NCBI GenBank assembly: GCA_002724315.1
Contig: PBOJ01000136.1
Span: 1 to 63,858, forward strand
Direction: 5' to 3'
Origin: Planctomycetaceae bacterium
GTDB lineage: Bacteria > Planctomycetota > Planctomycetia > Planctomycetales > Planctomycetaceae
Length of the DNA: 63,858 nt
Positions 54,231 through 62,447 of this stretch are shown here, one piece after another. The notes below the pieces were generated by a model. That model searched no databases, had not been told where the DNA came from, and was given only the letters and a program-made list of their open reading frames with translations. The first letter of the stretch is position 1; each line of letters opens with the position of its first letter. The position numbers and the translations under genes were made by a program.

Positions 54231-55214
54231 TTACTGGCCGCCTGCCGACGGTCGACGGTGCATGTACTGCTTGATGATGTCCTCAGCCATGTTGGACGGA
54301 TTATCGTCCTCGGAGGCCTTCGATTCACCGTCCTCGGATGACTTCTCGGCTGCCGGCGCGGGTTCGGGATCCTTGGCCCCGGTGGTCGCGGGATCCGGAA
54401 GATTCACTTCGGGAAGGCCATCTGCCGATGGTGCTGATTGATCGGCAGGTGGTGTCGCCGGCTGAGGCACTTCGGCCACCGGCTGCGGTACTGGCGGGGC
54501 CTGGGGCACAAAACCAGGCGGCATCATGCCGGGTTGGCCAACGAACGGCATCTGTTGTTGCATCGCCAACTGTTGTTGCATCGCCAGGTGCTGCTGCATG
54601 GCGAGTTGTTGCTGTTGCTGTTGCTGTTGCTGCAGCGCCATCTGTTGTTGCATCGCCATCTGTTGTTGCAACTGTTGTTGCTGCAGTTCGTGCTGCTGCT
54701 GTTGGTTGGGGATGACGGTCGTGTCGTCGGTGAGCATGGCGGTATTCGCGGCATCATCGATGGCAGCGGCCGCATCGGCCGGCAAATCGATCATCGTGTC
54801 ACTCGACGAAGGCTCTTCACCCGGCTCATCCAGTACACCGTCACCGGCTCCCGTTTCGGCCTCAGCCTCGATCGGTTTGTCGGTCTCGGTTTCCGGTTCG
54901 GAGACCTCGTCCACCTCGCTGAGCACCACTTCGAATTCCAGCGGGCCAACCGTGACTCGGTCACCTTGTTCGAGCCTCACCTGGCCGGTGATGGATTCTC
55001 CATTGACAGCTGTTCCGTTGGTGCTGCCAAGGTCCCGCAGACGGAGGCAAAACTCATCGAGAGTAAAGACGCAGTGATGACGGCTGATCGATTCACTGTT
55101 CGGCCGAAGATGGCAGTCCTGTTCCCGGCCAATCAGAAACTTGCGATCCGCGTCCAGTGAAATCAATTTTCCGTCGTGTTGACCACCAACGGACTTCAAT
55201 TCAGCTCGCAACAT
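54231..55214 (-). CDS. FHA protein with polyglutamine/methionine tract
   Basis: 327 residues. N-terminal FHA domain (about 1-95): FLIGREQDCHLRP, SESISRHHCVF and DLGSTNGTAVNGES. A Glu/Asp/Thr-rich linker follows. Residues of about 170-222 are nearly all Gln with Met, Ala and Leu, encoded by a CAG/CAA repeat, then a Pro/Val/Ala-rich region and an acidic tail ending in YMHRRPSAGGQ. There is no signal peptide or membrane segment. The low-complexity tract resembles phase-separating or coiled-coil Gln-rich segments, unusual in bacteria. ATG 55214 is used because upstream residues are non-conserved. Confidence 0.85.
   Translation of the reverse strand: MLRAELKSVGGQHDGKLISLDADRKFLIGREQDCHLRPNSESISRHHCVFTLDEFCLRLRDLGSTNGTAVNGESITGQVRLEQGDRVTVGPLEFEVVLSEVDEVSEPETETDKPIEAEAETGAGDGVLDEPGEEPSSSDTMIDLPADAAAAIDDAANTAMLTDDTTVIPNQQQQHELQQQQLQQQMAMQQQMALQQQQQQQQQLAMQQHLAMQQQLAMQQQMPFVGQPGMMPPGFVPQAPPVPQPVAEVPQPATPPADQSAPSADGLPEVNLPDPATTGAKDPEPAPAAEKSSEDGESKASEDDNPSNMAEDIIKQYMHRRPSAGGQ
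54548..54706 (-). repeat. Gln-rich trinucleotide repeat region
   Basis: About 160 bases consist mainly of TTG and CTG codon complements (CAA/CAG on the coding strand) interspersed with ATG and GCG. It encodes 50 residues of Gln with Met and Ala, including an uninterrupted run of nine Gln. Length is likely variable between strains. Confidence 0.9.
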
Positions 55215-55592
55215 CGCGATTCCCCAAACCCCATGCCCGACTCCAGGCTTCTCAGTTTCACCTAATTCCGTAGCACTCGTCTCGTGTCCGTTCTGTCCAA
55301 TGTCTGGGAAAAAGGAGCAAAAATCGTCAATGAAGTCAAGAATTACAGGGTCGCAGTTCACGGAAAACCACGACGATCGGGCCACCACTCGAGCAGGCCG
55401 ATCGTAACCTGGAATGCCGTGAAAACGCGGAGAAAAAGGCGGGAAAGAGATTAAACCCCGCGTCTGCACGTTACTCGGATCATCGAAAGAAGTCAACGAA
55501 TTTGGCCGTTCACACCGTCGGTTTTGGTCCCTCAAGTGGTTGGCGCGCCACTATGATCGGGACGTTGGGGAAAGTCGTGCGGAGTGTCCGGA
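55215..55592 (-). other. intergenic region upstream of the polyQ FHA gene
   Basis: 378 bases without a credible gene. On the minus strand there are two TTGACT sites (complements at 55491-55496 and 55335-55340) that could be -35 elements, but no convincing -10 at the right distance. The DNA is AT-richer than the neighbourhood. Confidence 0.55.
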
Positions 55593-56333
55593 TCAGCCGC
55601 CAGGATGCAGATCGGTCCGCTGGGAGATCTCCTGCAACTCCGCGTCACTGATGGGTTTGTGAGAGAGTTGCCAACCGAGGGACGCGGCGATCGCCTGAGC
55701 CATCAACCTGGGGAAATTTCCAGGGAGAACCAGTTCGGGGACGAGATCTTCCAACCCGAAGAATTCGGGGGCATGTGTTGAACTCCGCAGCAACAAGCTG
55801 CCGTGTTGCAGTACGGCACCACGTCGGCGTCGTTGGGCACTTCCGAGCAGCTTGTGTTTCCCACAGACGACATCTTCCGCCGCAGAACGGGCAAAGCACA
55901 GTGCCGGTCCGTCAGAACCATCCACGGTCTCTCGGAGTCCCAGTCCTGGAATTGGGCCATTGGCCAGTGTGACCAATTCGTCGATGATGGATTGGTGGAC
56001 GACATTGTAGAGGTCTGAACCGCGTGCGGAATTGGGGTCGCCCGCCGGGACGACACAAGAATAGGTCCACTCGTGGTGGTGGACGATGGCCCCGCCTCCT
56101 GAGAGTCGTCGGACCTGGTCCAGTCCGGCCACGAGAGAGTTGGATTCCAGTGTGTCAGGCTGCTGGAAATAGCCGAGCGACACGGTGGGATGGGACCAGG
56201 CGTAGGTCCGCACTGCGGGCTGCCCGTTTTGGAGGGCCGTGTCCAGAAGCCACTCGTCGCATGCCATGTTCCACCGGCCGGGATGGGCGGTTCCGGTCTC
56301 GACGATCCGACAGATGGAAGACGGCGTGACCAT
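55593..56333 (-). CDS. LipM-like octanoyltransferase/lipoate ligase-family protein
   Basis: 246 residues. BPL/LplA/LipB fold: VRRLSGGGAIVHHHEWTYSC (ligand loop), LCFARSAAEDVV with C146, GKHKLLGSAQ (lysine loop) and VLQHGSLLLRSS. The Cys within LCFA before the lysine loop is the catalytic position of LipM-type octanoyltransferases, which load GcvH; lipoate ligases lack it. Its ATG overlaps the gcvPB stop (TGATG), and gcvH lies in the same operon. LipM assignment is from this motif and context; a ligase cannot be excluded. Confidence 0.75.
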   Translation of the reverse strand: MVTPSSICRIVETGTAHPGRWNMACDEWLLDTALQNGQPAVRTYAWSHPTVSLGYFQQPDTLESNSLVAGLDQVRRLSGGGAIVHHHEWTYSCVVPAGDPNSARGSDLYNVVHQSIIDELVTLANGPIPGLGLRETVDGSDGPALCFARSAAEDVVCGKHKLLGSAQRRRRGAVLQHGSLLLRSSTHAPEFFGLEDLVPELVLPGNFPRLMAQAIAASLGWQLSHKPISDAELQEISQRTDLHPGG

Positions 56334-57823
56334 CAGACATCTTCGGCGGTGTCATCATCCGGCGACCAGAGCAGGATCGGCTGCCGGGCGGCCTGCACGT
56401 CGTTGGGGCGGCTGACGGGAGCTGCGTGCGGTGCCTGGTGGAGAAATTCGAGATCCTCCTCGGCAATCTCGTGCAGCGTGGCCGCAAACGCGTCGAGCGT
56501 CGCTTTCGATTCGGTTTCGGTTGGTTCGATCATCATCGCTTCGGGGACCACCAGCGGGAAGTAGATGGTCGGAGCGTGGAAACCGAAGTCCAGCAGCCGC
56601 TTGGCGACGTCCATCGCGGTGATTCCGCGGTCGTCCTTCAGATTCGATGCGGAGCCAACAAATTCGTGCATGCAGTGTTGACCGAACGGGGCCGGCAGAA
56701 GATCAGCCAGCAGGGCCTTGAGGTAATTGGCATTGAGCACCGCGTGGCGGGCGGCTTCACGGACACCCTCACGGCCTAGCGTCCTCAGGTAACAGTAACC
56801 TCGCAGCAGGATGCCGACATTGCCGAAGAAACTTCGCACGCGGCCGATCGATCGGCTCGGGGTTTCGAGTTCGAAGTGAGGTTGGCCATCATCATCGGTA
56901 ATCCGTGTGACGACGGGGCCGGGAAGAAACTCGGCGAGTTCGCTGCGGACTGCAATGGGCCCGGCTCCGGGGCCACCCGCACCGTGGGGGCCGGTGAACG
57001 TCTTGTGGACATTGAAGTGCATCATGTCGCCACCGAAGTCACCGGGACGAGTGACTCCCATGATTGCGTTCATGTTTGCCCCGTCGATGTAGACCAGCCC
57101 GCCAACCTCGTGGACCCGGGCTGCGATCGACTCGATCTGGGTCTCGAACAGCCCCAGGGTGTTGGGATTGGTGATCATGAACACAGCCGTCTGGTCATCA
57201 AGCTGGGTTTCGAGTTCGTCCAGATCGACGAGTCCATCGGAAGTGTTCTCCAACTGCACACATTCGAATCCAGCGATCGCGGCGCTGGCGGGGTTGGTGC
57301 CGTGGGCGCTGGAGGGGAAGATGACGCGGGTGCGGGTTTCTCCTCGCGAACGGAACCAGGCCGAGGCCACCAGCAACGCGGCCAGTTCTCCCTGTGCACC
57401 GGCAGCTGGCTGCAACGAGACTGCCGGCAAACCGGCGATTTCGGCAAGCATCTCCTGCATGTCGTGCAGCAATCGCAGCATTCCCTGCTGGTCACAGATT
57501 CTCTGGTACGGGTGCAGGTCGACCATCCCGGGCAACCTCGCCATTCGCTCGTGTCGCTTGGGGTTGTACTTCATCGTGCAACTGCCCAGCGGATAGAAAT
57601 GGGTGTCGACCGACATGTTGAGGGTCGAGAGGTTCAGGAAGTGGCGGATCACGTCCGACTCGGTCAACTCCGGCAAACTGTGGTCGTGGCTGGCTCGGCG
57701 GAAGGCGTCGGGGATCATGTCTCCGAGCGGCCGATCGGGGACATCCGAAGTGGGAAACTGAGCCGCGCGACGCCCGGGCTGGGAAAGATCGAAGAGCAAC
57801 TCGGTCGCGTGTGTATTGCGCAT
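56333..57823 (-). CDS. gcvPB: glycine dehydrogenase (decarboxylating) subunit 2
   Basis: 496 residues. Subunit beta of the two-part P protein, with the PLP lysine in HKTFTGPHGAGGPGAG. YPLGSCTMKYNPK and FPSSAHGTNPASAAIAGF are conserved, the latter around the active site. It decarboxylates glycine and passes the aminomethyl group to lipoyl-GcvH. The gene starts five bases after gcvPA. The C-terminus is longer than some homologues, ending in an acidic tail. Confidence 0.95.
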   Translation of the reverse strand: MRNTHATELLFDLSQPGRRAAQFPTSDVPDRPLGDMIPDAFRRASHDHSLPELTESDVIRHFLNLSTLNMSVDTHFYPLGSCTMKYNPKRHERMARLPGMVDLHPYQRICDQQGMLRLLHDMQEMLAEIAGLPAVSLQPAAGAQGELAALLVASAWFRSRGETRTRVIFPSSAHGTNPASAAIAGFECVQLENTSDGLVDLDELETQLDDQTAVFMITNPNTLGLFETQIESIAARVHEVGGLVYIDGANMNAIMGVTRPGDFGGDMMHFNVHKTFTGPHGAGGPGAGPIAVRSELAEFLPGPVVTRITDDDGQPHFELETPSRSIGRVRSFFGNVGILLRGYCYLRTLGREGVREAARHAVLNANYLKALLADLLPAPFGQHCMHEFVGSASNLKDDRGITAMDVAKRLLDFGFHAPTIYFPLVVPEAMMIEPTETESKATLDAFAATLHEIAEEDLEFLHQAPHAAPVSRPNDVQAARQPILLWSPDDDTAEDV

Positions 57824-57828
57824 GGTGC

Positions 57829-59232
57829 TCAGGCAGGTTTGGTAAGGGTTTGGGGGGTTGCAGAATCTTCGGATGTCGCGGCCAGCGACTCGACCAGCCG
57901 GTCGATTTCTTCTCGAGTGCGTTGTTCTGTGACCGCGACCAGCAGTGTCTGATCAGCAGCTTCTCCGAGAGATTCCCGAAGTCGGGGGAACCGTCCAAGT
58001 GCAGGGCCGAGGTCAAAACCGGCTTCGGCCGCGCGGTTGATCACTTCTGTGGCATCGCCCTGGACCCTCAAGGTGAATTCCTTGAAGAAGGGGCGAGAGA
58101 ACATCAGCTCGAAACCGGGCAGTTCCCCGAGTCTCTCGGCCGCGTAGTGCGATTTGCGGCAGCACAGTTCGGCGACATCGACCAGCCCCTGACGGCCCAG
58201 TAGCGACAGGTAGACCGTAGCCCGGATGGCCAGCAGGCCCTGGTTGGTGCAGATGTTCGACGTCGCCTTTTCTCGACGGATGTGCTGCTCGCGAGCCTGG
58301 AGATTGAGTACGAAGCAACGTTGGCCGTTGCGATCGACGGTCTGCCCGATCAACCGGCCCGGCATCTGGCGGACGTGGGCCTGGCGGCAGGCGAGGATGC
58401 CCAGGAACGGGCCACCGTACTGAGCCGGGATACCCAGAGACTGCCCTTCCGCCACTGCGATGTCTGCCCCGCATTCGGCAGGGGTTTTGAGCAGTCCGAG
58501 GCTCAGTGGATCAAAACTGACAATGGCCAGTGCGCCGACGTCGTGTGCCGCCTGACAGAGCGGTTCGAGTTCCTCCAGGGCACCGAAAACGTTGGGGTGC
58601 TGAATGACCAGGCAACTGGTTTCCTCGTCGAGCGTGTCAGCAACGATGTTGACGTCAGCCGCTCCGTCCGGTGTGGCGATGACGTCGAGTTGGCACGACA
58701 GGTTTCCGAGATAGGTCTCAAGAACCTCCTGGTATTCGGGGTGCAGCGAACCGAGCACCACGACCCGGTTGTACCGCTTGGTGACCCTCATGGCCATGAA
58801 GACCGCTTCGCTGACCGCGGTGCCACCTTCGTAAAGGCTGGCGTTGGAGACCTCCATTCCGGTCAATTGGCAGACCAGGGTCTGGAACTCGAAGAATGCC
58901 TGCAGACTGCCCTGGCTGGCCTCCGCCTGGTACGGGGTGTAGGCGGTGTAGAACTCGCCCCGTGAAGCAACCTCATCGACAGCGGCGGGGATGAAATGGT
59001 CGTAGACGCCTCCGCCCATCAGGCAGACCCGTGAGGAACCACCGCAGTTGGCTGCGGCGAGTTTGCGGAGGTGCATTTCCAGTTCAGGCTCGGAGAAACC
59101 GACGGGCAAGTCGAGCAGTCCCTCGACTTGCAGGTGGTCGGGAACCTGTTCGAAGAGTTCTTCGATGGACTCCGCACCGATTGCCTCAAGCATCGAACGG
59201 ATATCGTCGGGAGTGTTGAATAGGTAGGCCAC
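57829..59232 (-). CDS. gcvPA: glycine dehydrogenase (decarboxylating) subunit 1
   Basis: 467 residues. Subunit alpha of P protein. YLFNTPDDIRSML at the N-terminus, FLGGGVYDHFIPA-like segment (here CLMGGGVYDHFIPA), TAYTPYQAEASQGSLQ and FEFQTLVCQLTGMEVSNAS are conserved. It starts with GTG. It pairs with gcvPB immediately downstream. The small gap implies an obligate cotranscription. Confidence 0.95.
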   Translation of the reverse strand: MAYLFNTPDDIRSMLEAIGAESIEELFEQVPDHLQVEGLLDLPVGFSEPELEMHLRKLAAANCGGSSRVCLMGGGVYDHFIPAAVDEVASRGEFYTAYTPYQAEASQGSLQAFFEFQTLVCQLTGMEVSNASLYEGGTAVSEAVFMAMRVTKRYNRVVVLGSLHPEYQEVLETYLGNLSCQLDVIATPDGAADVNIVADTLDEETSCLVIQHPNVFGALEELEPLCQAAHDVGALAIVSFDPLSLGLLKTPAECGADIAVAEGQSLGIPAQYGGPFLGILACRQAHVRQMPGRLIGQTVDRNGQRCFVLNLQAREQHIRREKATSNICTNQGLLAIRATVYLSLLGRQGLVDVAELCCRKSHYAAERLGELPGFELMFSRPFFKEFTLRVQGDATEVINRAAEAGFDLGPALGRFPRLRESLGEAADQTLLVAVTEQRTREEIDRLVESLAATSEDSATPQTLTKPA

Positions 59233-59273
59233 GAGTCATCTCGCTGGGAATTCGACGTGAACCGTGATGGCCG

Positions 59274-59660
59274 TCAGTGCCCGGCCGATTGACAGTGTTC
59301 CCGGTAGGCGGTTTCATCGAGCAGGGCGTCCGCGGCCGAGGCGTCGGAGACGTTCACCCGGATCATCCAGCCTCGTCCGAACGGGTCTTCGCCCAGCGCG
59401 TCGAGATCGTCTGGCAGTCCCGTGTTGACCTCGGTGACTTCACCGGCAACCGGTGCGTAGAGGTCACTGACGGCCTTGACACTCTCGACCTCGCCGAAGA
59501 TCTCGCCAGCATCAAGAGTTCGTCCCACTTCGGGCAACTCGACAAACACCAGGTCGGTCAAGGCTTCGACGGCGAAATCGGTGATCCCGACGGTGGCAAT
59601 GTTTCCGTCGAGATGGAGCCACTCGTGGCTCTTGGAGAATTTCAAGGTGGCCGGGTCCAT
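59274..59660 (-). CDS. gcvH: glycine cleavage system H protein
   Basis: 128 residues. The lipoyl carrier for glycine cleavage. The lipoyl lysine is K62 in GEVESVKAVSDLYAPVAGEV. Family landmarks include KSHEWLHLDGNIATVGITDF and GRGWMIRVN. It is 41 bases before gcvPA. GcvT is not in the window, so the T protein must lie elsewhere. Confidence 0.97.
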   Translation of the reverse strand: MDPATLKFSKSHEWLHLDGNIATVGITDFAVEALTDLVFVELPEVGRTLDAGEIFGEVESVKAVSDLYAPVAGEVTEVNTGLPDDLDALGEDPFGRGWMIRVNVSDASAADALLDETAYREHCQSAGH

Positions 59661-59738
59661 CGTTGTTCAACTCCGTTTTGCTCGCGTGTGCGTCCGTGTC
59701 CGCGATCGGTCAGATCGCTGTTCCGATGGTTGGCTTGG

Positions 59739-60203
59739 CTATTCGGAAGCCGGTGCCGATTGTTCTTGAAGCTCGTGCTCGGCGATCTTTTCGACTCGTC
59801 GAGCGTGCCGTCCCCCTTCGAATTCCGTTTCCAGCCAGATCTCGATCATGCGGTTGACCAGTCGATCGCCGAGCAGGTCGGCTGAGAGGCACAGAACATT
59901 TGAGTCGTTGTGTCGTCTGCTCATACCGGCCGTGAGGTCGTCGTGGCAGTTGGCCGCCCGAACTCCGGAGAACTTGTTGGCGACGATGCACATCCCCATC
60001 CCCGTGCCACAGATCAGGATGCCTCGGGAGGCAGTCCCGTCGGAGACAGCTCCGGCAACAGACGCTGCGAAGTCCGGGTAGTCAACGCTCTCGGTCGACT
60101 CTGGTCCATGGTCCAGTCCGTCGTGTCCGAGTTCGTTCAGCAGGGCGAGGACCTTGCCCTTGACGGTGAAACCGCGGTGGTCGCTGGCGACGGCAATCTT
60201 CAT
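59739..60203 (-). CDS. rpiB: ribose-5-phosphate isomerase B
   Basis: 154 residues. MKIAVASDHRGFTVKGKVL, LICGTGMGMCIVANKFSGVRAA (with the catalytic Cys) and HNDSNVLCLSADLLG are the RpiB landmarks. It interconverts ribose 5-phosphate and ribulose 5-phosphate, or allose 6-phosphate. The ATG at 60203 is used; the longer frame to 60320 includes an unrelated extension. It is between the YrdC/phosphatase fusion and gcvH; the gap to gcvH of 78 bases may contain another promoter. Confidence 0.95.
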   Translation of the reverse strand: MKIAVASDHRGFTVKGKVLALLNELGHDGLDHGPESTESVDYPDFAASVAGAVSDGTASRGILICGTGMGMCIVANKFSGVRAANCHDDLTAGMSRRHNDSNVLCLSADLLGDRLVNRMIEIWLETEFEGGRHARRVEKIAEHELQEQSAPASE

Positions 60204-60250
60204 GGTCAATGGGGGGTTAGAGGGTGGGAGAGAAGGTCCGTGTCGGTGAA

Positions 60251-61393
60251 TCAACTTGGTGAGTTGTCGAGCAACTCTTCGATCAATTGCTGGAGATGGG
60301 ATTGTATGGCCTGACAACACTCCGCGTACACCGTTGACGACCCGCCGATCGGATCGTCTATGTCAGCTCCGTTTACGTCGAGCAGACGAACCCGGGATGC
60401 GGCGTCGGGCCAGGCTTCGAGGATCGAATTGCGATGCCCGTTCGTCATCGTGACCAGATGGTCCGCTTGGGTCGCCAACTCGGCAGTCAGCGGCTGGCTG
60501 ACGTGCGAAGCGAATTCGATTCCCCTTTCCCTGAGACTCTCGGCCGCTTCCAGACTGATAGGGCTTCCCCCGTAGGCGGCTACACCGGCCGAACCCACCA
60601 GGAAACCCCGGTCCACCAGCTCCTCGTCCGGGCATTGTAACCGTTCGGCCAGCATTTTGCGAAACAATGCCTCGGCCATCGGCGATCGACACGTGTTGCC
60701 CGTACAGACGAAGACCACCGCCCGGCACGCCATCCTCGCCACCGTGGCGGCTCCGACCGCGCCCTCGTGGGTGACGTCCCACCTGTTCTCTCGGATTCGG
60801 ATCGTCGTGTCCCCTCCAGCGAATCTCGAGGGGCCGGCCTGAAGGATCAGGGTGGCGGAATCGCAGGAACCAGGGGTCGGGGCACCGGAATCGGTCAGGT
60901 TCAACGGCCGGGCCAGCAGGAGGGTGTCGGCGAGATCGAGCAGTCCCCGCGGCACTTCGTGTGCGGGCACCCTTACCGGCAACCGGCCGGTGTCTGTCAC
61001 GTGGGTCCACCACGATGCGGAGCAGTTGTCGGGAGGCGTGGCTTGGGGGACGAGGTCCATCACAACAGGTGCCGGCCAGCAGCGACGTGACAGCCGCTGC
61101 ACCAGTTCCTCCGAATCCTTCGAAACCGACGCGAGACCGAGTACGCTGGCAGCATCCGGACCCAGCACCACCGGCCCGGGGAGTACGTCGGAACTGTCGG
61201 ACGGTTCGGTGGGCACTGTCGGCATCAGCAGAGATTCGGCGGCGGAGGGATCAACGATTGAGCCGACCATGTGGTAGCCGGCCTCGTCGGGGATCACCAC
61301 CAACTGGCCGTCGGCGACGGTTTCGGCTGCACGGGTAACCGCCCTGGCCACCGCCTGCTCGTCACCACCGCGGATATCCAGTACCTCGGCCAT
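60251..61393 (-). CDS. degenerate YrdC/Sua5-like domain fused to low-molecular-weight protein phosphatase
   Basis: 380 residues. Residues 1-225 follow the Sua5/YrdC pattern (threonylcarbamoyl-AMP synthase), with LPVRVPAHEVPRGLLDLAD and DSATLILQAGPSRFAGG equivalents. The substrate-binding KxR motif near the N-terminus is lost (IPDEAGYHMVG in place of the usual PTETVYGL...KGR). The C-terminal part (230-380) is a complete low-molecular-weight phosphatase: VFVCTGNTCRSPMAEALF (C(X)5R) and DIDDPIGGSSTVYAECC (catalytic Asp). ATG 61393. It is likely cotranscribed with the IMPase-family gene and rpiB. The phosphatase could act on phosphotyrosine or phosphoarginine. Confidence 0.87.
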   Translation of the reverse strand: MAEVLDIRGGDEQAVARAVTRAAETVADGQLVVIPDEAGYHMVGSIVDPSAAESLLMPTVPTEPSDSSDVLPGPVVLGPDAASVLGLASVSKDSEELVQRLSRRCWPAPVVMDLVPQATPPDNCSASWWTHVTDTGRLPVRVPAHEVPRGLLDLADTLLLARPLNLTDSGAPTPGSCDSATLILQAGPSRFAGGDTTIRIRENRWDVTHEGAVGAATVARMACRAVVFVCTGNTCRSPMAEALFRKMLAERLQCPDEELVDRGFLVGSAGVAAYGGSPISLEAAESLRERGIEFASHVSQPLTAELATQADHLVTMTNGHRNSILEAWPDAASRVRLLDVNGADIDDPIGGSSTVYAECCQAIQSHLQQLIEELLDNSPS

Positions 61394-61419
61394 CAACGCA
61401 CCTGTCCCCGGTGATTGCC

Positions 61420-62340
61420 TCAGTCGGTGTACCGTTCACGACTCCAGTCACAAGCCAACTCGACCAGAGTTTCGAGCGTCTGGTGGTTGGCACTGCAGGC
61501 GACGATGCCCGGCAGTCGCAGCATGTCGGCCCGATCGTCCATCCACAATTCATCAAAGTGGACGCTTTGCCCGTCATGGACCCAGACCGCATCACCTCCC
61601 AGGATTCTGGCGATCTGCAGTGACACCGGAAAGTCGTAGATGTTGGGTGAGTGGATCAACGAGCCGCCGAAGCGGCCGTCGGCCAGGAGTGGGTAAATGC
61701 TGCCGGGCATGTCGTCAGGGGCCACCCCCTCGAGTCCCGTTGCGGTGACATCCTCAGCTCGTGCCGAATCGTGTTCCTGGAACCCAATCAGGTAGATCCG
61801 TGGTGAGTCCGGGCGGGTGGCAGGGTCAACTGGTGTGATCGCATCGAGAACATCCCGAGCTGGTTGCAGCGGGTCGTCAGGGCCACAACGAATCGTCTGT
61901 TCGATGGCCTCGACCCAGGTCCCTGCGGGGCCCATTTCGGGGAGGTAGACCAACGAGTAGTGCAACGTGTCACGAGTCCGTAGCGAGAGCATTACCGCGT
62001 AGCCGTCGCCTGTCTGGTCACGGTACTGCCGCGTGCCGTCGATTGGATCCAGGGCAATCGTCCACGGCGCGTCGTCGGCGAACAGGTGCAGGTCGCCGTT
62101 CTCTTCTTCGGCCTCGATCCTCGCCTCGCGAAACACCGTGTCGCGATCTCGCAACGCTCCCACCAGCAGTTCCTGGACGCTGATGTCGGCCAGGGTCAGG
62201 GCGTCGGTCAGGTGGCTGCCAGAGGTCTTTCCCGGCAGCGAGATATTGAAGCCGCGGATTCGACGGGCCAAAGCTCCACCCCAGCGCAGCACCTCGGGCA
62301 TTTCTCGCGAGAGGGCCGAGGTGAGATCGCCAAGTGTCAT
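61420..62340 (-). CDS. inositol monophosphatase-family phosphatase (CysQ-like)
   Basis: 306 residues. The metal/phosphate motifs are LTLADISVQ, EAEEENG (variant of the usual GEE), ALDPIDGTRQY and a C-terminal SPNIYDFPVSLQIARILGG (WDxAG-like; the Trp is Tyr). Members hydrolyse inositol phosphates, adenosine 3',5'-bisphosphate or other sugar phosphates; the CysQ-type class fits best. First gene of the minus-strand run ending at lipM. It diverges from the gene at 62448. Confidence 0.85.
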   Translation of the reverse strand: MTLGDLTSALSREMPEVLRWGGALARRIRGFNISLPGKTSGSHLTDALTLADISVQELLVGALRDRDTVFREARIEAEEENGDLHLFADDAPWTIALDPIDGTRQYRDQTGDGYAVMLSLRTRDTLHYSLVYLPEMGPAGTWVEAIEQTIRCGPDDPLQPARDVLDAITPVDPATRPDSPRIYLIGFQEHDSARAEDVTATGLEGVAPDDMPGSIYPLLADGRFGGSLIHSPNIYDFPVSLQIARILGGDAVWVHDGQSVHFDELWMDDRADMLRLPGIVACSANHQTLETLVELACDWSRERYTD

Positions 62341-62387
62341 CGCTGATCGAGCCTAACGCATTGTCGGCCGTGAGGGAATCGACCGGG

Positions 62388-62416
62388 TTGGCCGTTCTGC
62401 CGGCTGTCAGTAGGAT
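62388..62416 (+). promoter_or_regulatory. candidate promoter for secreted protein gene
   Basis: TTGGCC (62388-62393) and TAGGAT (62411-62416) are spaced 17 bases apart, four consensus matches each, 31 bases before the ATG at 62448. GAGGAG at 62435-62440 supplies a ribosome binding site. Confidence 0.4.
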
Positions 62417-62447
62417 GCCTGAACAAGTCGACGTGAGGAGAAGACGG

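Noticed and set aside
54548..54706. Eukaryotic contamination suggested by polyQ
   Set aside because: The tract lies in a bacterial-type FHA gene between bacterial operons, with normal flanking codon usage.
51810..55214. Type VI secretion or phage link because of FHA domains
   Set aside because: No Tss, Vgr or Hcp genes are present; FHA is explained by phosphosignalling.
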